Of a DNA stretch of 64,000 nt, positions 52,244 to 60,256 are shown one piece after another. This stretch comes from PSRI01 sp041484195. Lineage in GTDB: Bacteria > Bacteroidota > Bacteroidia > Chitinophagales > Chitinophagaceae. Position numbers and translations under genes: made by a program. The notes beneath the pieces were generated by a model. That model was given only the letters and a program-made list of their open reading frames with translations, had not been told where the DNA came from and did not search any database. The DNA is taken from contig JBGPHC010000013.1 of NCBI GenBank assembly GCA_041484195.1, forward strand, positions 50,772-114,771, given 5' to 3'. Numbering within the stretch: position 1 is the first letter of the stretch; every line of letters begins with the position of its first letter.

Positions 52244-52332
52244 GGTGAGGTGGATGAGTGGCTGAAATCAGCAGTTTGCTAAACTGCCGTACGGGTTAAA
52301 CTGTACCGAGGGTTCGAATCCCTCCCTCACCG
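52244..52332 (+). tRNA. tRNA-Ser (anticodon GCT)
   Basis: An 89-nt class II tRNA. Acceptor GGTGAGG (52244-52250) pairs with CCTCACC (52325-52331). The anticodon arm GCAGT-TTGCTAA-ACTGC gives anticodon GCT. A long variable arm (about 16 nt) and the T loop GTTCGAATCCC are present. No CCA is encoded. Reads AGC/AGT serine codons. Confidence 0.95.
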
Positions 52333-52393
52333 CAAGCAAAGTTGAAGCGAGCAGAGGCAGCCAAGTGGATTAGGTTTTATGAATTGGAATAAA

Positions 52394-52470
52394 CGGGAAG
52401 TGGTGCAGCCCGGTAGCGCGCCTGGTTTGGGCATGCCGACCTTAGCGTCGGCATTCGAATTTCCACCCCA
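52394..52470 (+). pseudogene. Degenerate tRNA-Pro copy
   Basis: The first 38 nt (52394-52431) match the intact tRNA-Pro at 52621 in 36 of 38 positions, through the anticodon loop. After that the sequence diverges: an 8-bp hairpin (52433-52440 with 52447-52454) replaces the 3' half of the anticodon stem, a T-loop-like TTCGAAT remains, and the acceptor strand complementary to CGGGAAG is missing. It cannot fold as a working tRNA. It looks like a partial duplication or a truncated gene whose 3' half was replaced. Confidence 0.75.
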
Positions 52471-52620
52471 TTCTAAGAAAAGTCCTTTCTGAATTTTAAT
52501 AACGGCCATTGAGTTAAAATCAAAACAGCATTTCCAAAAAACACCAAGGCTTACTACGTACTTTTAAGCATTTTCCTTGTTCGAAAGCCTTTTATCATTA
52601 CTTTTGCAACTTCGATTTCA

Positions 52621-52694
52621 CGGGAAGTGGCGCAGCCCGGTAGCGCACCTGGTTTGGGACCAGGGGGCCGCAGGTTCGAATCCTGTCTTCCCGA
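52621..52694 (+). tRNA. tRNA-Pro (anticodon TGG)
   Basis: A 74-nt tRNA. Acceptor CGGGAAG (52621-52627) pairs with CTTCCCG (52687-52693); anticodon arm CCTGG-TTTGGGA-CCAGG gives TGG; T arm GCAGG-TTCGAAT-CCTGT is complete. No CCA is encoded. A terminator follows. Confidence 0.96.
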
Positions 52695-52700
52695 CTTGAG

Positions 52701-52737
52701 AGGACAAAGTGAAATTACTCCCGCTTTGTCCTTTTTT
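52701..52737 (+). terminator. Terminator after the tRNA cluster
   Basis: Perfect 9-bp stem AGGACAAAG / CTTTGTCCT (52701-52709, 52724-52732) and a T run, 7 bp after tRNA-Pro. Confidence 0.85.
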
Positions 52738-53065
52738 ATTTTCCCTGAAAGCTGCGTCCAGCGTGTATATGATGCGGGCAGCTTCATTGATCCGGGTAGT
52801 TCGAAATCGATCCCCGTCAAAAGTCAATTTTTCCGGGTACATCGAACTAATTACTTTTCATTGTTTATTTATCTTCCTAATGAATTATATTTTCCGCGTT
52901 TTACTTTTCATTATGATTACACCCTAAATAAAATTGATGATGTAAAACATCCAAAACTTGCAAGGATAATGCAGTCAACAGGTTCTGTTATTTCTTTTAA
53001 TCTTGCTGTTATGCGTTCGTGCTACGCTGTCCATGAAGCTTTGTCGTTCAATGTTTGCAGCCATT
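52738..53065. other. AT-rich intergenic region after the tRNA cluster
   Basis: About 330 bp. A plus-strand frame that crosses the tRNA-Pro gene and this region has no protein character. The composition shifts toward AT here, marking the start of the accessory block. No hairpin or promoter was identified. Confidence 0.45.
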
Positions 53066-53509
53066 TTATTTTAACTCGGGTGTTCCTTTTCCTTCAGTTA
53101 ATAATTTGAATAAACTTCCTTTTATATATTGATTCCAAGCGTTTGTACAATCTTTATAACATTCTACTTCGGGAACTAATCCAATATGCGTAAAATTGAT
53201 TTGCGTTTTGCCGCCCTTTTCAGCAATCTCAAAGCTAATTTTAGTACTGGTCCATTCATGTTTGTCTTTAAGAAAATTAAGTTTGCTGTCAGTAACAAGC
53301 CATACTACTTTTTTGTCCGGAATAACCTCAACTAATTTTTGCTTTGAAACATGGATGTCGTCAAAACGAACTGTAAATTCATCATTCAGTTTTTGCGAAC
53401 TGCCTTCCAAATCTTCTGTCCACCATTTTGAAACGCTGTTAATGCTTTTGAATGCTTCTTGTGCTGTAGCGTTAACGGCAATGCTTATATTATAATCTTG
53501 TTTTTTCAT
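53066..53509 (-). CDS. AHSA1/SRPBCC-domain protein
   Basis: The 147-residue cytoplasmic protein is a START-like lipid- or ligand-binding fold of the AHSA1 (Aha1 C-terminal) group: VNATAQEAFKSINSVSKWW near the N-terminus, VEVIPDKKVVWLVTDS in the middle and the long C-terminal helix CTNAWNQYIKGSLFKLL. It closely resembles the gene product at 53650-54159 (shared KLNDEFT, VPDKKVVWLV). The codon use is more AT-rich than the housekeeping genes. The ligand is unknown. It is probably read from the same strand as the neighbouring paralogue and SDR gene. Confidence 0.85.
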   Translation of the reverse strand: MKKQDYNISIAVNATAQEAFKSINSVSKWWTEDLEGSSQKLNDEFTVRFDDIHVSKQKLVEVIPDKKVVWLVTDSKLNFLKDKHEWTSTKISFEIAEKGGKTQINFTHIGLVPEVECYKDCTNAWNQYIKGSLFKLLTEGKGTPELK

Positions 53510-53649
53510 TTTCTTTGATTTTAGTTATAACATTATCTCACCAATTTTTATTCTTCCAAAACCTTCCACAGTAATATCTAGGCCCTGTCCTACCACAAAG
53601 TGATTGTCGCCTAGAAACTGGATGGGTTGTATAAGTATACTCGCTTCAA

Positions 53650-54159
53650 TCAGCGGCTACTGCCATCATTTTCTTGTAGCTTTTGTCTTACCTTCTTAGC
53701 CTGGTTGATTATACCTGGGATAGGGTTCGGCTGGCCTTTACCTGTAGTTATCAGGCTCAATAAACTTTGCTGTACATATTGGCTCCATGCCTTTGAACAG
53801 ATATCGAAACATTCATATTTGTGAACTAAACCCAGGTGAGTGAAGCGGATTTGCGTTTTGTTATCCTTTTTAGAGATGTCAAAACTAATTTTTGTGCCCT
53901 TCCATTCGCTTTTATCTTTAGTGAAATTGAAATAGTTGTCCATAACAAGCCAGACGACTTTTTTGTCAGGAACGACTTCTATTAATTTCATTTTGCAATG
54001 ATGGACGTCTTGGTAATGATACGTAAACTCATCATTGAGTTTGTCTGTACTGCCTTCAATTTCTTCTGACCACCAGCCGCGAACATTATTGATGGCATCG
54101 AATGCTTCTTTTGGAGTTTGGTCTACCAACAGGGTAGTGGTAAAATCTGATGTAGTCAT
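53650..54159 (-). CDS. AHSA1/SRPBCC-domain protein, paralogue
   Basis: The 169-residue protein has the same AHSA1 pattern: LVDQTPKEAFDAINNVRGWW, EGSTDKLNDEFTYHYQD, VVPDKKVVWLVMDN and a C-terminal helix CSKAWSQYVQQSLLSLI, extended by a basic tail (IINQAKKVRQKLQEND) that the neighbour lacks. The pair probably arose by tandem duplication; 140 bp separate them. It lies 33 bp downstream of the SDR gene, so those two are likely co-transcribed. Function is unknown; related proteins bind small hydrophobic molecules. Confidence 0.85.
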   Translation of the reverse strand: MTTSDFTTTLLVDQTPKEAFDAINNVRGWWSEEIEGSTDKLNDEFTYHYQDVHHCKMKLIEVVPDKKVVWLVMDNYFNFTKDKSEWKGTKISFDISKKDNKTQIRFTHLGLVHKYECFDICSKAWSQYVQQSLLSLITTGKGQPNPIPGIINQAKKVRQKLQENDGSSR

Positions 54160-54192
54160 TTTTTTGTATGATTTTATTTTGGTGGGAAAAAA

Positions 54193-55056
54193 TTATCTCA
54201 ACAGTGCCTGCATACCAAATGCAGTTAAAAAATTATCGTATTGCTCTTTTACATGTTTATTTGCAACTTCCGTGAAGTTTCCGGTTGCAGGATCTATAAC
54301 GGTCCTTAAAGGCCTATTACCATTGGGTGTATTAATTAGTTTTACAATTGCGTCGGCAACTAATTGAGGGTTTGGTTTCATGGTTTCAAACATATGCTCA
54401 ATACCTGCCCCAATTTGTTCAGGAACTTTTGCCAGGTCACCATATCCGGCAATTACAGTAGTATCTGAACCGGTTACTGTTTTTCCAAAAATATCGGTAG
54501 GAAACGCACCGGGTTGTATCATAATAACATCCACCCCCAGGGGTCTTACTTCATAATGCAAGCCTTCTGTTAAACCTTCTACAGCAAATTTAGCACTATT
54601 GTAAACCGTCATAAAAGGTGGAGAGAAACGACCTGCTACGCTTGAAATGTTAATAATTAATCCCTCTCCCTGCTTACGCATTTGAGGTAAAGCTGCTTTA
54701 ATGATTCTCCAGGGTCCTTTCACATCCACATCCATTATTTTGTCTACATCATCTTCTGTAAACGTTTCAGCAATTCCAGTTGCGTAAATTCCTGCATTAT
54801 TTACCACCACGTCAATTCTACCTTCTTTTTTAATGATAGTTGCCACCGCTTCAGTTACAGACTTTCCATTGGTAACTTCCACATCTAATACTTCTATGTT
54901 TGCCTGCTGAACCAACGCCTTTGCTTTATCAGCATTACGATCTTTTGTGTCACGCATAGTAGCATATACTTTGTGCCCTAAAGCAGCGCAACTGTTAGCC
55001 GTAAGCCAACCAAAACCGCTGTTTGTTCCGGTAATTAAAATGACTTTATTTTCCAT
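54193..55056 (-). CDS. Short-chain dehydrogenase/reductase (classical SDR)
   Basis: The 287-residue protein shows the NAD(P) motif ILITGTNSGFGWLTA (TGxxxGxG), NNAG in DVVVNNAGIYATG, the catalytic serine in INISSVAGRF and the YxxxK pair in TVYNSAKFAVEG. Substrate cannot be told. The C-terminal part (GADIEHMFETMK-like region, then NGNRPLRTVIDPATG) fits SDRs of the YbbO/retinol-dehydrogenase type. It heads a probable operon with the AHSA1 gene downstream and is divergent from the AraC-type regulator 209 bp away, a common arrangement in which the regulator controls the enzyme genes. Confidence 0.9.
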   Translation of the reverse strand: MENKVILITGTNSGFGWLTANSCAALGHKVYATMRDTKDRNADKAKALVQQANIEVLDVEVTNGKSVTEAVATIIKKEGRIDVVVNNAGIYATGIAETFTEDDVDKIMDVDVKGPWRIIKAALPQMRKQGEGLIINISSVAGRFSPPFMTVYNSAKFAVEGLTEGLHYEVRPLGVDVIMIQPGAFPTDIFGKTVTGSDTTVIAGYGDLAKVPEQIGAGIEHMFETMKPNPQLVADAIVKLINTPNGNRPLRTVIDPATGNFTEVANKHVKEQYDNFLTAFGMQALLR

Positions 55057-55163
55057 ATTTTTTTAAATTAGTTATGCATTATTGTATGGAGCTCTTATGT
55101 GTATATCTGCCATTGAATTAAATTTTTCTGCAAGTACTGATTGATATTTCAAAATGAACGATA

Positions 55164-55171
55164 CAAACGTA
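55164..55171 (-). promoter_or_regulatory. Bacteroidetes -7 box for the SDR operon
   Basis: The minus strand reads TACGTTTG, a full match, about 108 bp before the SDR start. The -33 element is unclear, as can happen at activator-dependent promoters. Confidence 0.4.
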
Positions 55172-55219
55172 AGGTCTTAATTTGGTATTAGTGGGGTGTG
55201 AAATAGACATTATATAGGG

Positions 55220-55250
55220 TTGATTTGGACAAAATAACCAGGTATCTTTG
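55220..55250 (+). promoter_or_regulatory. Bacteroidetes-type promoter of the AraC-type regulator
   Basis: TTG at 55220-55222 and TATCTTTG at 55243-55250 are 20 nt apart. The transcript would start near 55257, 9 nt before the ATG at 55266. The longer frame from 55248 begins inside the -7 box. Confidence 0.6.
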
Positions 55251-55265
55251 TCAAAAAAGTTTACC

Positions 55266-56246
55266 ATGAAGCAAGTGACGATAGTTGTTCCAAAAGGGGA
55301 CGCTAACCTGAGCAGCATTGCGGGTTCGTTTCAAATCCTGGCCCGTGCAAATGAGTATTGGCAAAAGATGGGAAACAAACCAATGATTGAAATCCGTATA
55401 GCCGGTTTTGTATCAGAACTGAAATTGGATGCCGGCTTCTTTTCGGTTCATCCTGTAAATATTAAGGAAATAAAAAAAACCGACCTGCTGATTATACCTT
55501 CCGTTAATTATGATTATCATAAAGTAATTAAAGAGAATAAAGAACTTATTACCTGGATTAGGGAACAATATAAAGCTGGTGCAGAAATCGCGAGTATTTG
55601 CACAGGTGCATTTTTGCTGGCCGCTACCGGCTTGCTGGAAGGAAGGACCTGTTCCACTCATTGGAATGCGGCAGCCGATTTCAAACGGCTGTTTCCAAAC
55701 ATTCATCTTCATACCGATAAACTGATTACTGTTCAACAGGGAATATATACCAACGGTGGCGCATTCTCATTTTTGAACCTGGTACTTTTCCTGGTTGAAA
55801 AATATTTTGACAGGCAGACGGCTATTTTCTGCTCAAAAGTTTTTCAAATTGATATTGACAGAACATCGCAATCACCTTTTTTCATTTTTCAAACGCAGAA
55901 GAACCATGGTGATGAATTGGTTTGCAAAGCACAAACTTATATTGAAGAAAATTTGAGCGAAAAAATTTCTTTCGAGGAACTAGCCTCAAAACTTGCGATT
56001 AGCAGGCGAAATTTTGACAGGCGTTTTATCAAAGCTACCGGTAATACCCCGGTGGAATATTTGCAGCGTGTAAAAGTTGAAGTGGCCAAAAAAACTTTAG
56101 AAAATGGCAGGAAAAGTATTTTTGAGGTAATGAATGAAGTGGGCTATTCAGATGATAAAGCGTTCAGGGAAGTTTTTAAAAAAATAACAGGCATATCTCC
56201 TTTGGAATACAGATCGAAGTATAATAAAGAAGAAGTTTTGGTTTAG
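55266..56246 (+). CDS. GlxA-type transcriptional regulator (DJ-1/PfpI plus AraC HTH)
   Basis: The 326-residue protein has an N-terminal DJ-1/PfpI-like ligand domain (about residues 3-190; ASICTGAFLLAATGLLEGR holds the nucleophile-elbow cysteine) and a C-terminal AraC DNA-binding domain (about 225-320; FEELASKLAISRRNFDRRF and GYSDDKAFREVFKKITG). The start MKQVTIVVPKGD is supported by the promoter position. Relatives act as activators of adjacent metabolic genes. It is divergent from the SDR/AHSA1 genes and probably regulates them. The ligand is not known. Confidence 0.92.
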   Translation: MKQVTIVVPKGDANLSSIAGSFQILARANEYWQKMGNKPMIEIRIAGFVSELKLDAGFFSVHPVNIKEIKKTDLLIIPSVNYDYHKVIKENKELITWIREQYKAGAEIASICTGAFLLAATGLLEGRTCSTHWNAAADFKRLFPNIHLHTDKLITVQQGIYTNGGAFSFLNLVLFLVEKYFDRQTAIFCSKVFQIDIDRTSQSPFFIFQTQKNHGDELVCKAQTYIEENLSEKISFEELASKLAISRRNFDRRFIKATGNTPVEYLQRVKVEVAKKTLENGRKSIFEVMNEVGYSDDKAFREVFKKITGISPLEYRSKYNKEEVLV

Positions 56247-56269
56247 AGTTGGTTATTGATTCATCAGTT

Positions 56270-56640
56270 TCACTTAGGAGCACTTTTGCGGCCGGATAGA
56301 CCTAAACCTGCAAGAACTCCAATGAAAGTTAGGGCTCCTGCAGTGAGCAAGGCCGGAACCTATCCGTGACTAATTTTTTTGAGGAGTAAGATAGCTACCG
56401 GGAAGTAAAAGGCACCATCAATATAGGAATTCCAAACACACTGCATCTAACTGTTGCAGCATGTTGAAAATTCCGGAGGCTTTTCCGAAATCTAGTTTAG
56501 CGGCCTAATTGATCATTGAGTTTTGACGGCCGGCATGGCCAGTGGAGCACCACTGCCTGCCAACATGAGAGAAAGAACTATTTTCCAGTGTAAGATCCCC
56601 TGAAAATGCGCCATTGCGGGTTAGAGAAAATTCTGCGAGC
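56270..56640 (-). pseudogene. Remnant of an MFS (DHA2-type) transporter
   Basis: Minus-strand translation in several frames recovers pieces of a drug:proton antiporter in the correct order: LAGSGAPLAMPAV (TM region near GxGxAxPA), then GKASGIFNMLQQLDAV (the conserved helix after which stops appear), then ALTFIGVLAGLGLSGRKSAP with a natural stop at 56270-56272. At least two frameshifts and several stops separate them. Only the C-terminal third to half is left. It lies between the AraC-type gene and a sequence resembling an IS end. Confidence 0.6.
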
Positions 56641-56820
56641 TATTAGTCACAAAATAATACCCAATTCAATTTCTCATATTAAGAAAATGCAATAATTGTT
56701 TCGTTAAACAAAGTTTAAGAAGGCTAATTTGCAATGGATTGGTTATTAAATAGCTATACTGCATAACCGCCTTAGGTCCATGACAAGAAAGTTCGAGAAT
56801 TGTACAGGCAGGGCGACAAC

Positions 56821-56838
56821 AGAGGCTGTCCCAAAAGG
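56821..56838. repeat. Sequence resembling an IS terminal inverted repeat
   Basis: AGAGGCTGTCCCAAAAGG resembles the outer ends of several Bacteroidetes transposons (GAGGCTGTC-CAAAA pattern, recalled). Only one copy was seen, with no transposase, so it is at most a leftover end. Confidence 0.3.
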
Positions 56839-56907
56839 GGCGGACTCATTTCTATTTGCGCGCATGTCTGTGTACATATTATATTCTGCCTATCGGGATA
56901 GATATTC

Positions 56908-57534
56908 TCAGTTTCCAATGACTCCCTGTTTTATCATATCATTTACAATCAGCTGCCCATATTCATGTGCCAAGGATGCTGAATTGTCGGGATTGAATGA
57001 TTTCGTTTGAACGGAGTAAATCAATTTTTTTGAAGAAGCGTCATATAAATTACTTTCCCAGAAATATTCGGTGTTGGTAACATAATATCCGGGAGTATAA
57101 ACGCGGTTATATAAAGTGGAATAATAACCCCAGAAACGATTATAGTAAATTACATACGGTGTATACAGAACTGAGCCGCGAACATAGTTATGCTCTTTTG
57201 TTTTATCGAGTAACACAATAGTAATTATTCCATCTACACCCGAGGTTTGAATTTTCTCAAGAAATCCTTTTTCATCCATGTTATCAAATGCCTTTGGCCC
57301 GTACTGTTCGAAAGCGGAAATGGCCTCAATGCCATGAGATTTTAAATCGCCTACCAGGTGTTGTTCCATTTTTCCCTTTAGGCTATTATCGGGTTGGGAT
57401 AAAGCTATCACTAAAATTTTTTTGTATTTGACAGGCGTTGATTCGGGGTCCTTCCATGAGGACGTAATGCGGGAACTTGTACAGGAGAGCGCCATGAAGG
57501 CCAACGATGCAAACAATAACAATCTATTTTTCAT
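56908..57534 (-). CDS. DUF4136-like lipoprotein
   Basis: The 208-residue protein starts MKNRLLLFASLAFMALSC, a lipoprotein signal with acceptor Cys18 (two residues more from an ATG at 57540). The mature part begins TSSRITSSWKDPESTPV, as in Bacteroidetes lipoproteins with a DUF4136-like domain, then KYKKILVIALSQPDN, a Rossmann-like strand, and ends in SLAHEYGQLIVNDMIKQG. Between them is a tyrosine-rich stretch (YYNRFWGYYSTLYNRVYT). The function is unknown; outer-membrane location is likely. Transcribed alone, away from the flavoprotein genes. Confidence 0.72.
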   Translation of the reverse strand: MKNRLLLFASLAFMALSCTSSRITSSWKDPESTPVKYKKILVIALSQPDNSLKGKMEQHLVGDLKSHGIEAISAFEQYGPKAFDNMDEKGFLEKIQTSGVDGIITIVLLDKTKEHNYVRGSVLYTPYVIYYNRFWGYYSTLYNRVYTPGYYVTNTEYFWESNLYDASSKKLIYSVQTKSFNPDNSASLAHEYGQLIVNDMIKQGVIGN

Positions 57535-57867
57535 ATACATTCAATTTTTCAGTGTAAAGAATAGCCAACAAGGTTATTTGAAAACCACTGCAATTGCAAT
57601 GATCACGGTCAACGGTAATGATGATCCATCTCACTTGCATGTCTTTTTAATCGCCTCATATTATGAATCAACGGGATTTTTTCCCTGGAGTGGCTTGGAG
57701 ATAGAAGCCGGATCAATTTACTATGGTTCCATTCAATGGTAGGATCCTCTTTCAAATTCTTTTGGAGCTTCCCAACATCCGGTTGCAAATCATAAAAGCT
57801 TTTTGCAGGTAAAAAAAATCCGCCATGCAAAGGATTGGCGGATTTTGATTTTGTGTTAAGAGTTATT
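57535..57867. other. Intergenic region between the lipoprotein and GMC genes
   Basis: 333 bp. It contains the terminator at 57815-57846. Frames on either strand lack coding character. The promoter of the lipoprotein gene should lie near 57550-57620 but was not pinned down. Confidence 0.4.
57815..57846 (-). terminator. Terminator after the GMC oxidoreductase gene
   Basis: A perfect 11-bp stem (AAAATCCGCCA / TGGCGGATTTT, 57815-57825 and 57836-57846) with T runs on both strands, 22 bp after the GMC stop codon. Confidence 0.85.
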
Positions 57868-59580
57868 TCAGATATTCCTTTTCTTCATTTCGGAAACGGC
57901 ATAATCCACTGCCCTGGCGGTTAAAGCCATATAAGTGAGGGAAGGATTTTGGGAGGAGGTGGATGTCATGCATGCTCCATCAGTAACGAAAACATTCTTG
58001 CAGGCATGCATTTGATTCCATTTATTCAGAACGGAGCTCTTGGGATCATGCCCCATTCTGGCGCCTCCCATTTCGTGGATATCGAGGCCTGGCGCCTGCT
58101 TTGAATCGCTCGTCTTAATATTAGTGAAACCCGCCTTTATGTACATTTCAGTCATCTGCTCCAGGAAGTCTTTAGTCATTTTCTCATCATTGTCATCATA
58201 TCCGATATTGATCTTGAGCAAAGGCACACCCCAGTCATCTTTTTTGTCCAGATCCAGACTCACCATATTGGTTTCTTTTGGAATGGTTTCACCCATCATA
58301 TTTGATCCCACTCTCCAGGGGCCCGGTTCAGAATTGAATAAATGATCTTTCAGTTCAGTTCCGAACCCATCATAATTCCTGCCGGGATATCTTCCGGCGG
58401 AAAACCCAGCCGCATAACCGCGCAGGAAATCGGTCTCCTGCTTAAATACATTGCGAAACCTGGGCATATAGGCACTTGTAGGCCTTCTTCCATCAGTGGT
58501 GCTATCCTTGAATCCATCGTACTCTGCCGAAATTCGGGCCCGGTAATTATGGAACGCTACAAATTTGCCCAGCACGCCACTGTCATTTCCCAATCCGTTA
58601 GGGAATCGGCCCGACTTTGAATTCAGCAGGATGAGGTTGCTGTTCATGGTGGACGCGTTTACAAAAATGATGTTTGCATAGTATTCAATAGTCTCCCTGG
58701 TCTTTGCATCTACAACTCTAACGCCGGTCACCTTTTCTTTTTTGTCGTCGTAAATGATCGAATCAACCACTGAGAATGGCCGGAGTGTCATGAGACCCGT
58801 TTTCCCGGCCCAGGGTATGGTGGACGCGTTACTGCTGAAATAGCCACCAAAGGGACAGCCGCGCTGACAAAAGGTTCTGCTCTGGCATTTGGCCCTTCCC
58901 TGTTCCAGGTGGATTGGCTGGGGTTCCGACAGATGCGCGCAGCGGGCGTAGATAACATGGCGATCCTTGTAATTCCTGGCGATAAAATCCTTAAAATAAT
59001 TCTCCACGCAGCTCAATTCCCAAGGTGGCAGGAATTCTCCATCCGGAAGGTTGGGAATATTATCTTTATTGCCGGAAATACCTACGAATTTTTCAACATG
59101 ACTGTACCATGGCGCGATGTCCTTATAGCGGATCGGCCAGTCAACTACGAATTGATCCCGAGCAGGCCCTTCGAAATCAAAATCACTCCAACGCTGTGTT
59201 TGCCTGGCCCAAAGCAAAGACTTGCCGCCTACCTGGTAACCTCGTATCCAATCAAATGGCTTTTCCTGCACATAAGGATGTTCAGTGTCCTTAACAAAAA
59301 AGTGCATGGCGTCTTCACGGAATGCATAGCAGCGGCTCACTACGGGATTAGCTTCCTGGATATCAGCAGGTATTTCACCGCGATGCTCGAATTCCCAGGG
59401 ATACTTATTGGCTGTTGGATAATCTTTCAGATGCTTCACGTCTCTGCCTCTTTCCAACACTAATGTGCGAAGGCCTTTTCCGGTGAGTTCCTTGGCAGCC
59501 CAACCTCCACTGATACCCGAACCAATCACGACAGCATCGAAACTGCGGTCTTTTACGGAATCCTTGTTCTTATCACCCAT
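57868..59580 (-). CDS. GMC-family flavoprotein oxidoreductase (catalytic subunit)
   Basis: The 570-residue protein oxidises an alcohol or sugar with FAD. The chosen start MGDKNKDSVK puts the FAD motif VVIGSGISGGWAAKEL at about residues 17-32; the longer frame from 59673 overlaps the upstream gene. The C-terminal PNFLTYMA-like segment (SQNPSLTYMALTARAVDY) and EMGGARMGHDP hold the catalytic His region of glucose-methanol-choline enzymes. It resembles gluconate 2-dehydrogenase large subunits. The next gene upstream (13-bp gap) encodes subunit 3, so a two-component periplasmic dehydrogenase is likely; the cytochrome partner may be one of the c-type cytochromes at 61929 or 63494. Confidence 0.9.
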   Translation of the reverse strand: MGDKNKDSVKDRSFDAVVIGSGISGGWAAKELTGKGLRTLVLERGRDVKHLKDYPTANKYPWEFEHRGEIPADIQEANPVVSRCYAFREDAMHFFVKDTEHPYVQEKPFDWIRGYQVGGKSLLWARQTQRWSDFDFEGPARDQFVVDWPIRYKDIAPWYSHVEKFVGISGNKDNIPNLPDGEFLPPWELSCVENYFKDFIARNYKDRHVIYARCAHLSEPQPIHLEQGRAKCQSRTFCQRGCPFGGYFSSNASTIPWAGKTGLMTLRPFSVVDSIIYDDKKEKVTGVRVVDAKTRETIEYYANIIFVNASTMNSNLILLNSKSGRFPNGLGNDSGVLGKFVAFHNYRARISAEYDGFKDSTTDGRRPTSAYMPRFRNVFKQETDFLRGYAAGFSAGRYPGRNYDGFGTELKDHLFNSEPGPWRVGSNMMGETIPKETNMVSLDLDKKDDWGVPLLKINIGYDDNDEKMTKDFLEQMTEMYIKAGFTNIKTSDSKQAPGLDIHEMGGARMGHDPKSSVLNKWNQMHACKNVFVTDGACMTSTSSQNPSLTYMALTARAVDYAVSEMKKRNI

Positions 59581-59593
59581 GACTATAAAGAAA

Positions 59594-60145
59594 TTATGAT
59601 GCTTTTCTGCTGGTATTCGTAACGGGCACACAACCATGGTAACGCCCCGGAACCATTTCATATACCTGTACATTCGTCAGGTAATATTGTGAACTGGTGT
59701 ATCCCTGTATGATCAAGCGTTTCATCGTAGTATAGAAGAATGCGATGTCATCATTGGACTTTTTATTGGATTCCAAATCGGCCAGTATGGCTTTCTTTTT
59801 TTCGGCGCTGCATTTCAGGAAATGGGTGGAATATTTTTTTTGAACTCCGTCCTCAAACTGCTTCATGCCATTCAGGAATTGCTGTTGTTTTTCTTTGGTA
59901 AAACAATCATCCAGCATCTTCAACGCAAAAAGATGCGCATACAGATCCTTTGCGCCTGGTGTTGATGTGGCGGGAATAATCAGGTCGGATAATTCAGCCA
60001 ACAGATTTTCCTGGCTGGCATTCAGTTTCATATTCTTAAGCAAGATGGAGGACTTGCTTTTATCCTGCAGACAGGCAGGGATAAAAACTGCTCCTGCAGA
60101 CACGCAGAGAATCTGCCTGATGGCCCTTCGTCTGTTTACAACCAT
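59594..60145 (-). CDS. Gluconate 2-dehydrogenase subunit 3 family protein
   Basis: The 183-residue protein has an N-terminal twin-arginine-like leader (NRRRAIRQILCVSAGAVFIPAC; the cysteine could be a lipobox acceptor) and the Gluconate_2-dh3 domain (ENLLAELSDLIIPATSTPGA, FLNGMKQFEDGVQKKY). This small subunit escorts the folded flavoprotein across the membrane and stabilises it. It is directly upstream of the GMC gene, the standard order for such operons. The Arg-Arg pair is RRR rather than the strict SRRxFLK, so Tat export is likely but not certain. Confidence 0.86.
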   Translation of the reverse strand: MVVNRRRAIRQILCVSAGAVFIPACLQDKSKSSILLKNMKLNASQENLLAELSDLIIPATSTPGAKDLYAHLFALKMLDDCFTKEKQQQFLNGMKQFEDGVQKKYSTHFLKCSAEKKKAILADLESNKKSNDDIAFFYTTMKRLIIQGYTSSQYYLTNVQVYEMVPGRYHGCVPVTNTSRKAS

Positions 60146-60256
60146 TATTCCTGAAATTAGGTAGCTAAAAGGTATGAATAAAAATTCAAAATGAATTTAG
60201 CCTCAATCAAAAACCCATCCGCATCCTGATCATAGGCAATCGCAGGAAAGTGGTGA

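Noticed and set aside
52627..53109. 160-codon plus-strand frame
   Set aside because: It begins inside the tRNA-Pro gene, crosses a terminator and has no protein-like composition.
57422..57742. 106-codon plus-strand frame near the lipoprotein gene
   Set aside because: It is antisense to the signal peptide of the lipoprotein and has no features of its own.
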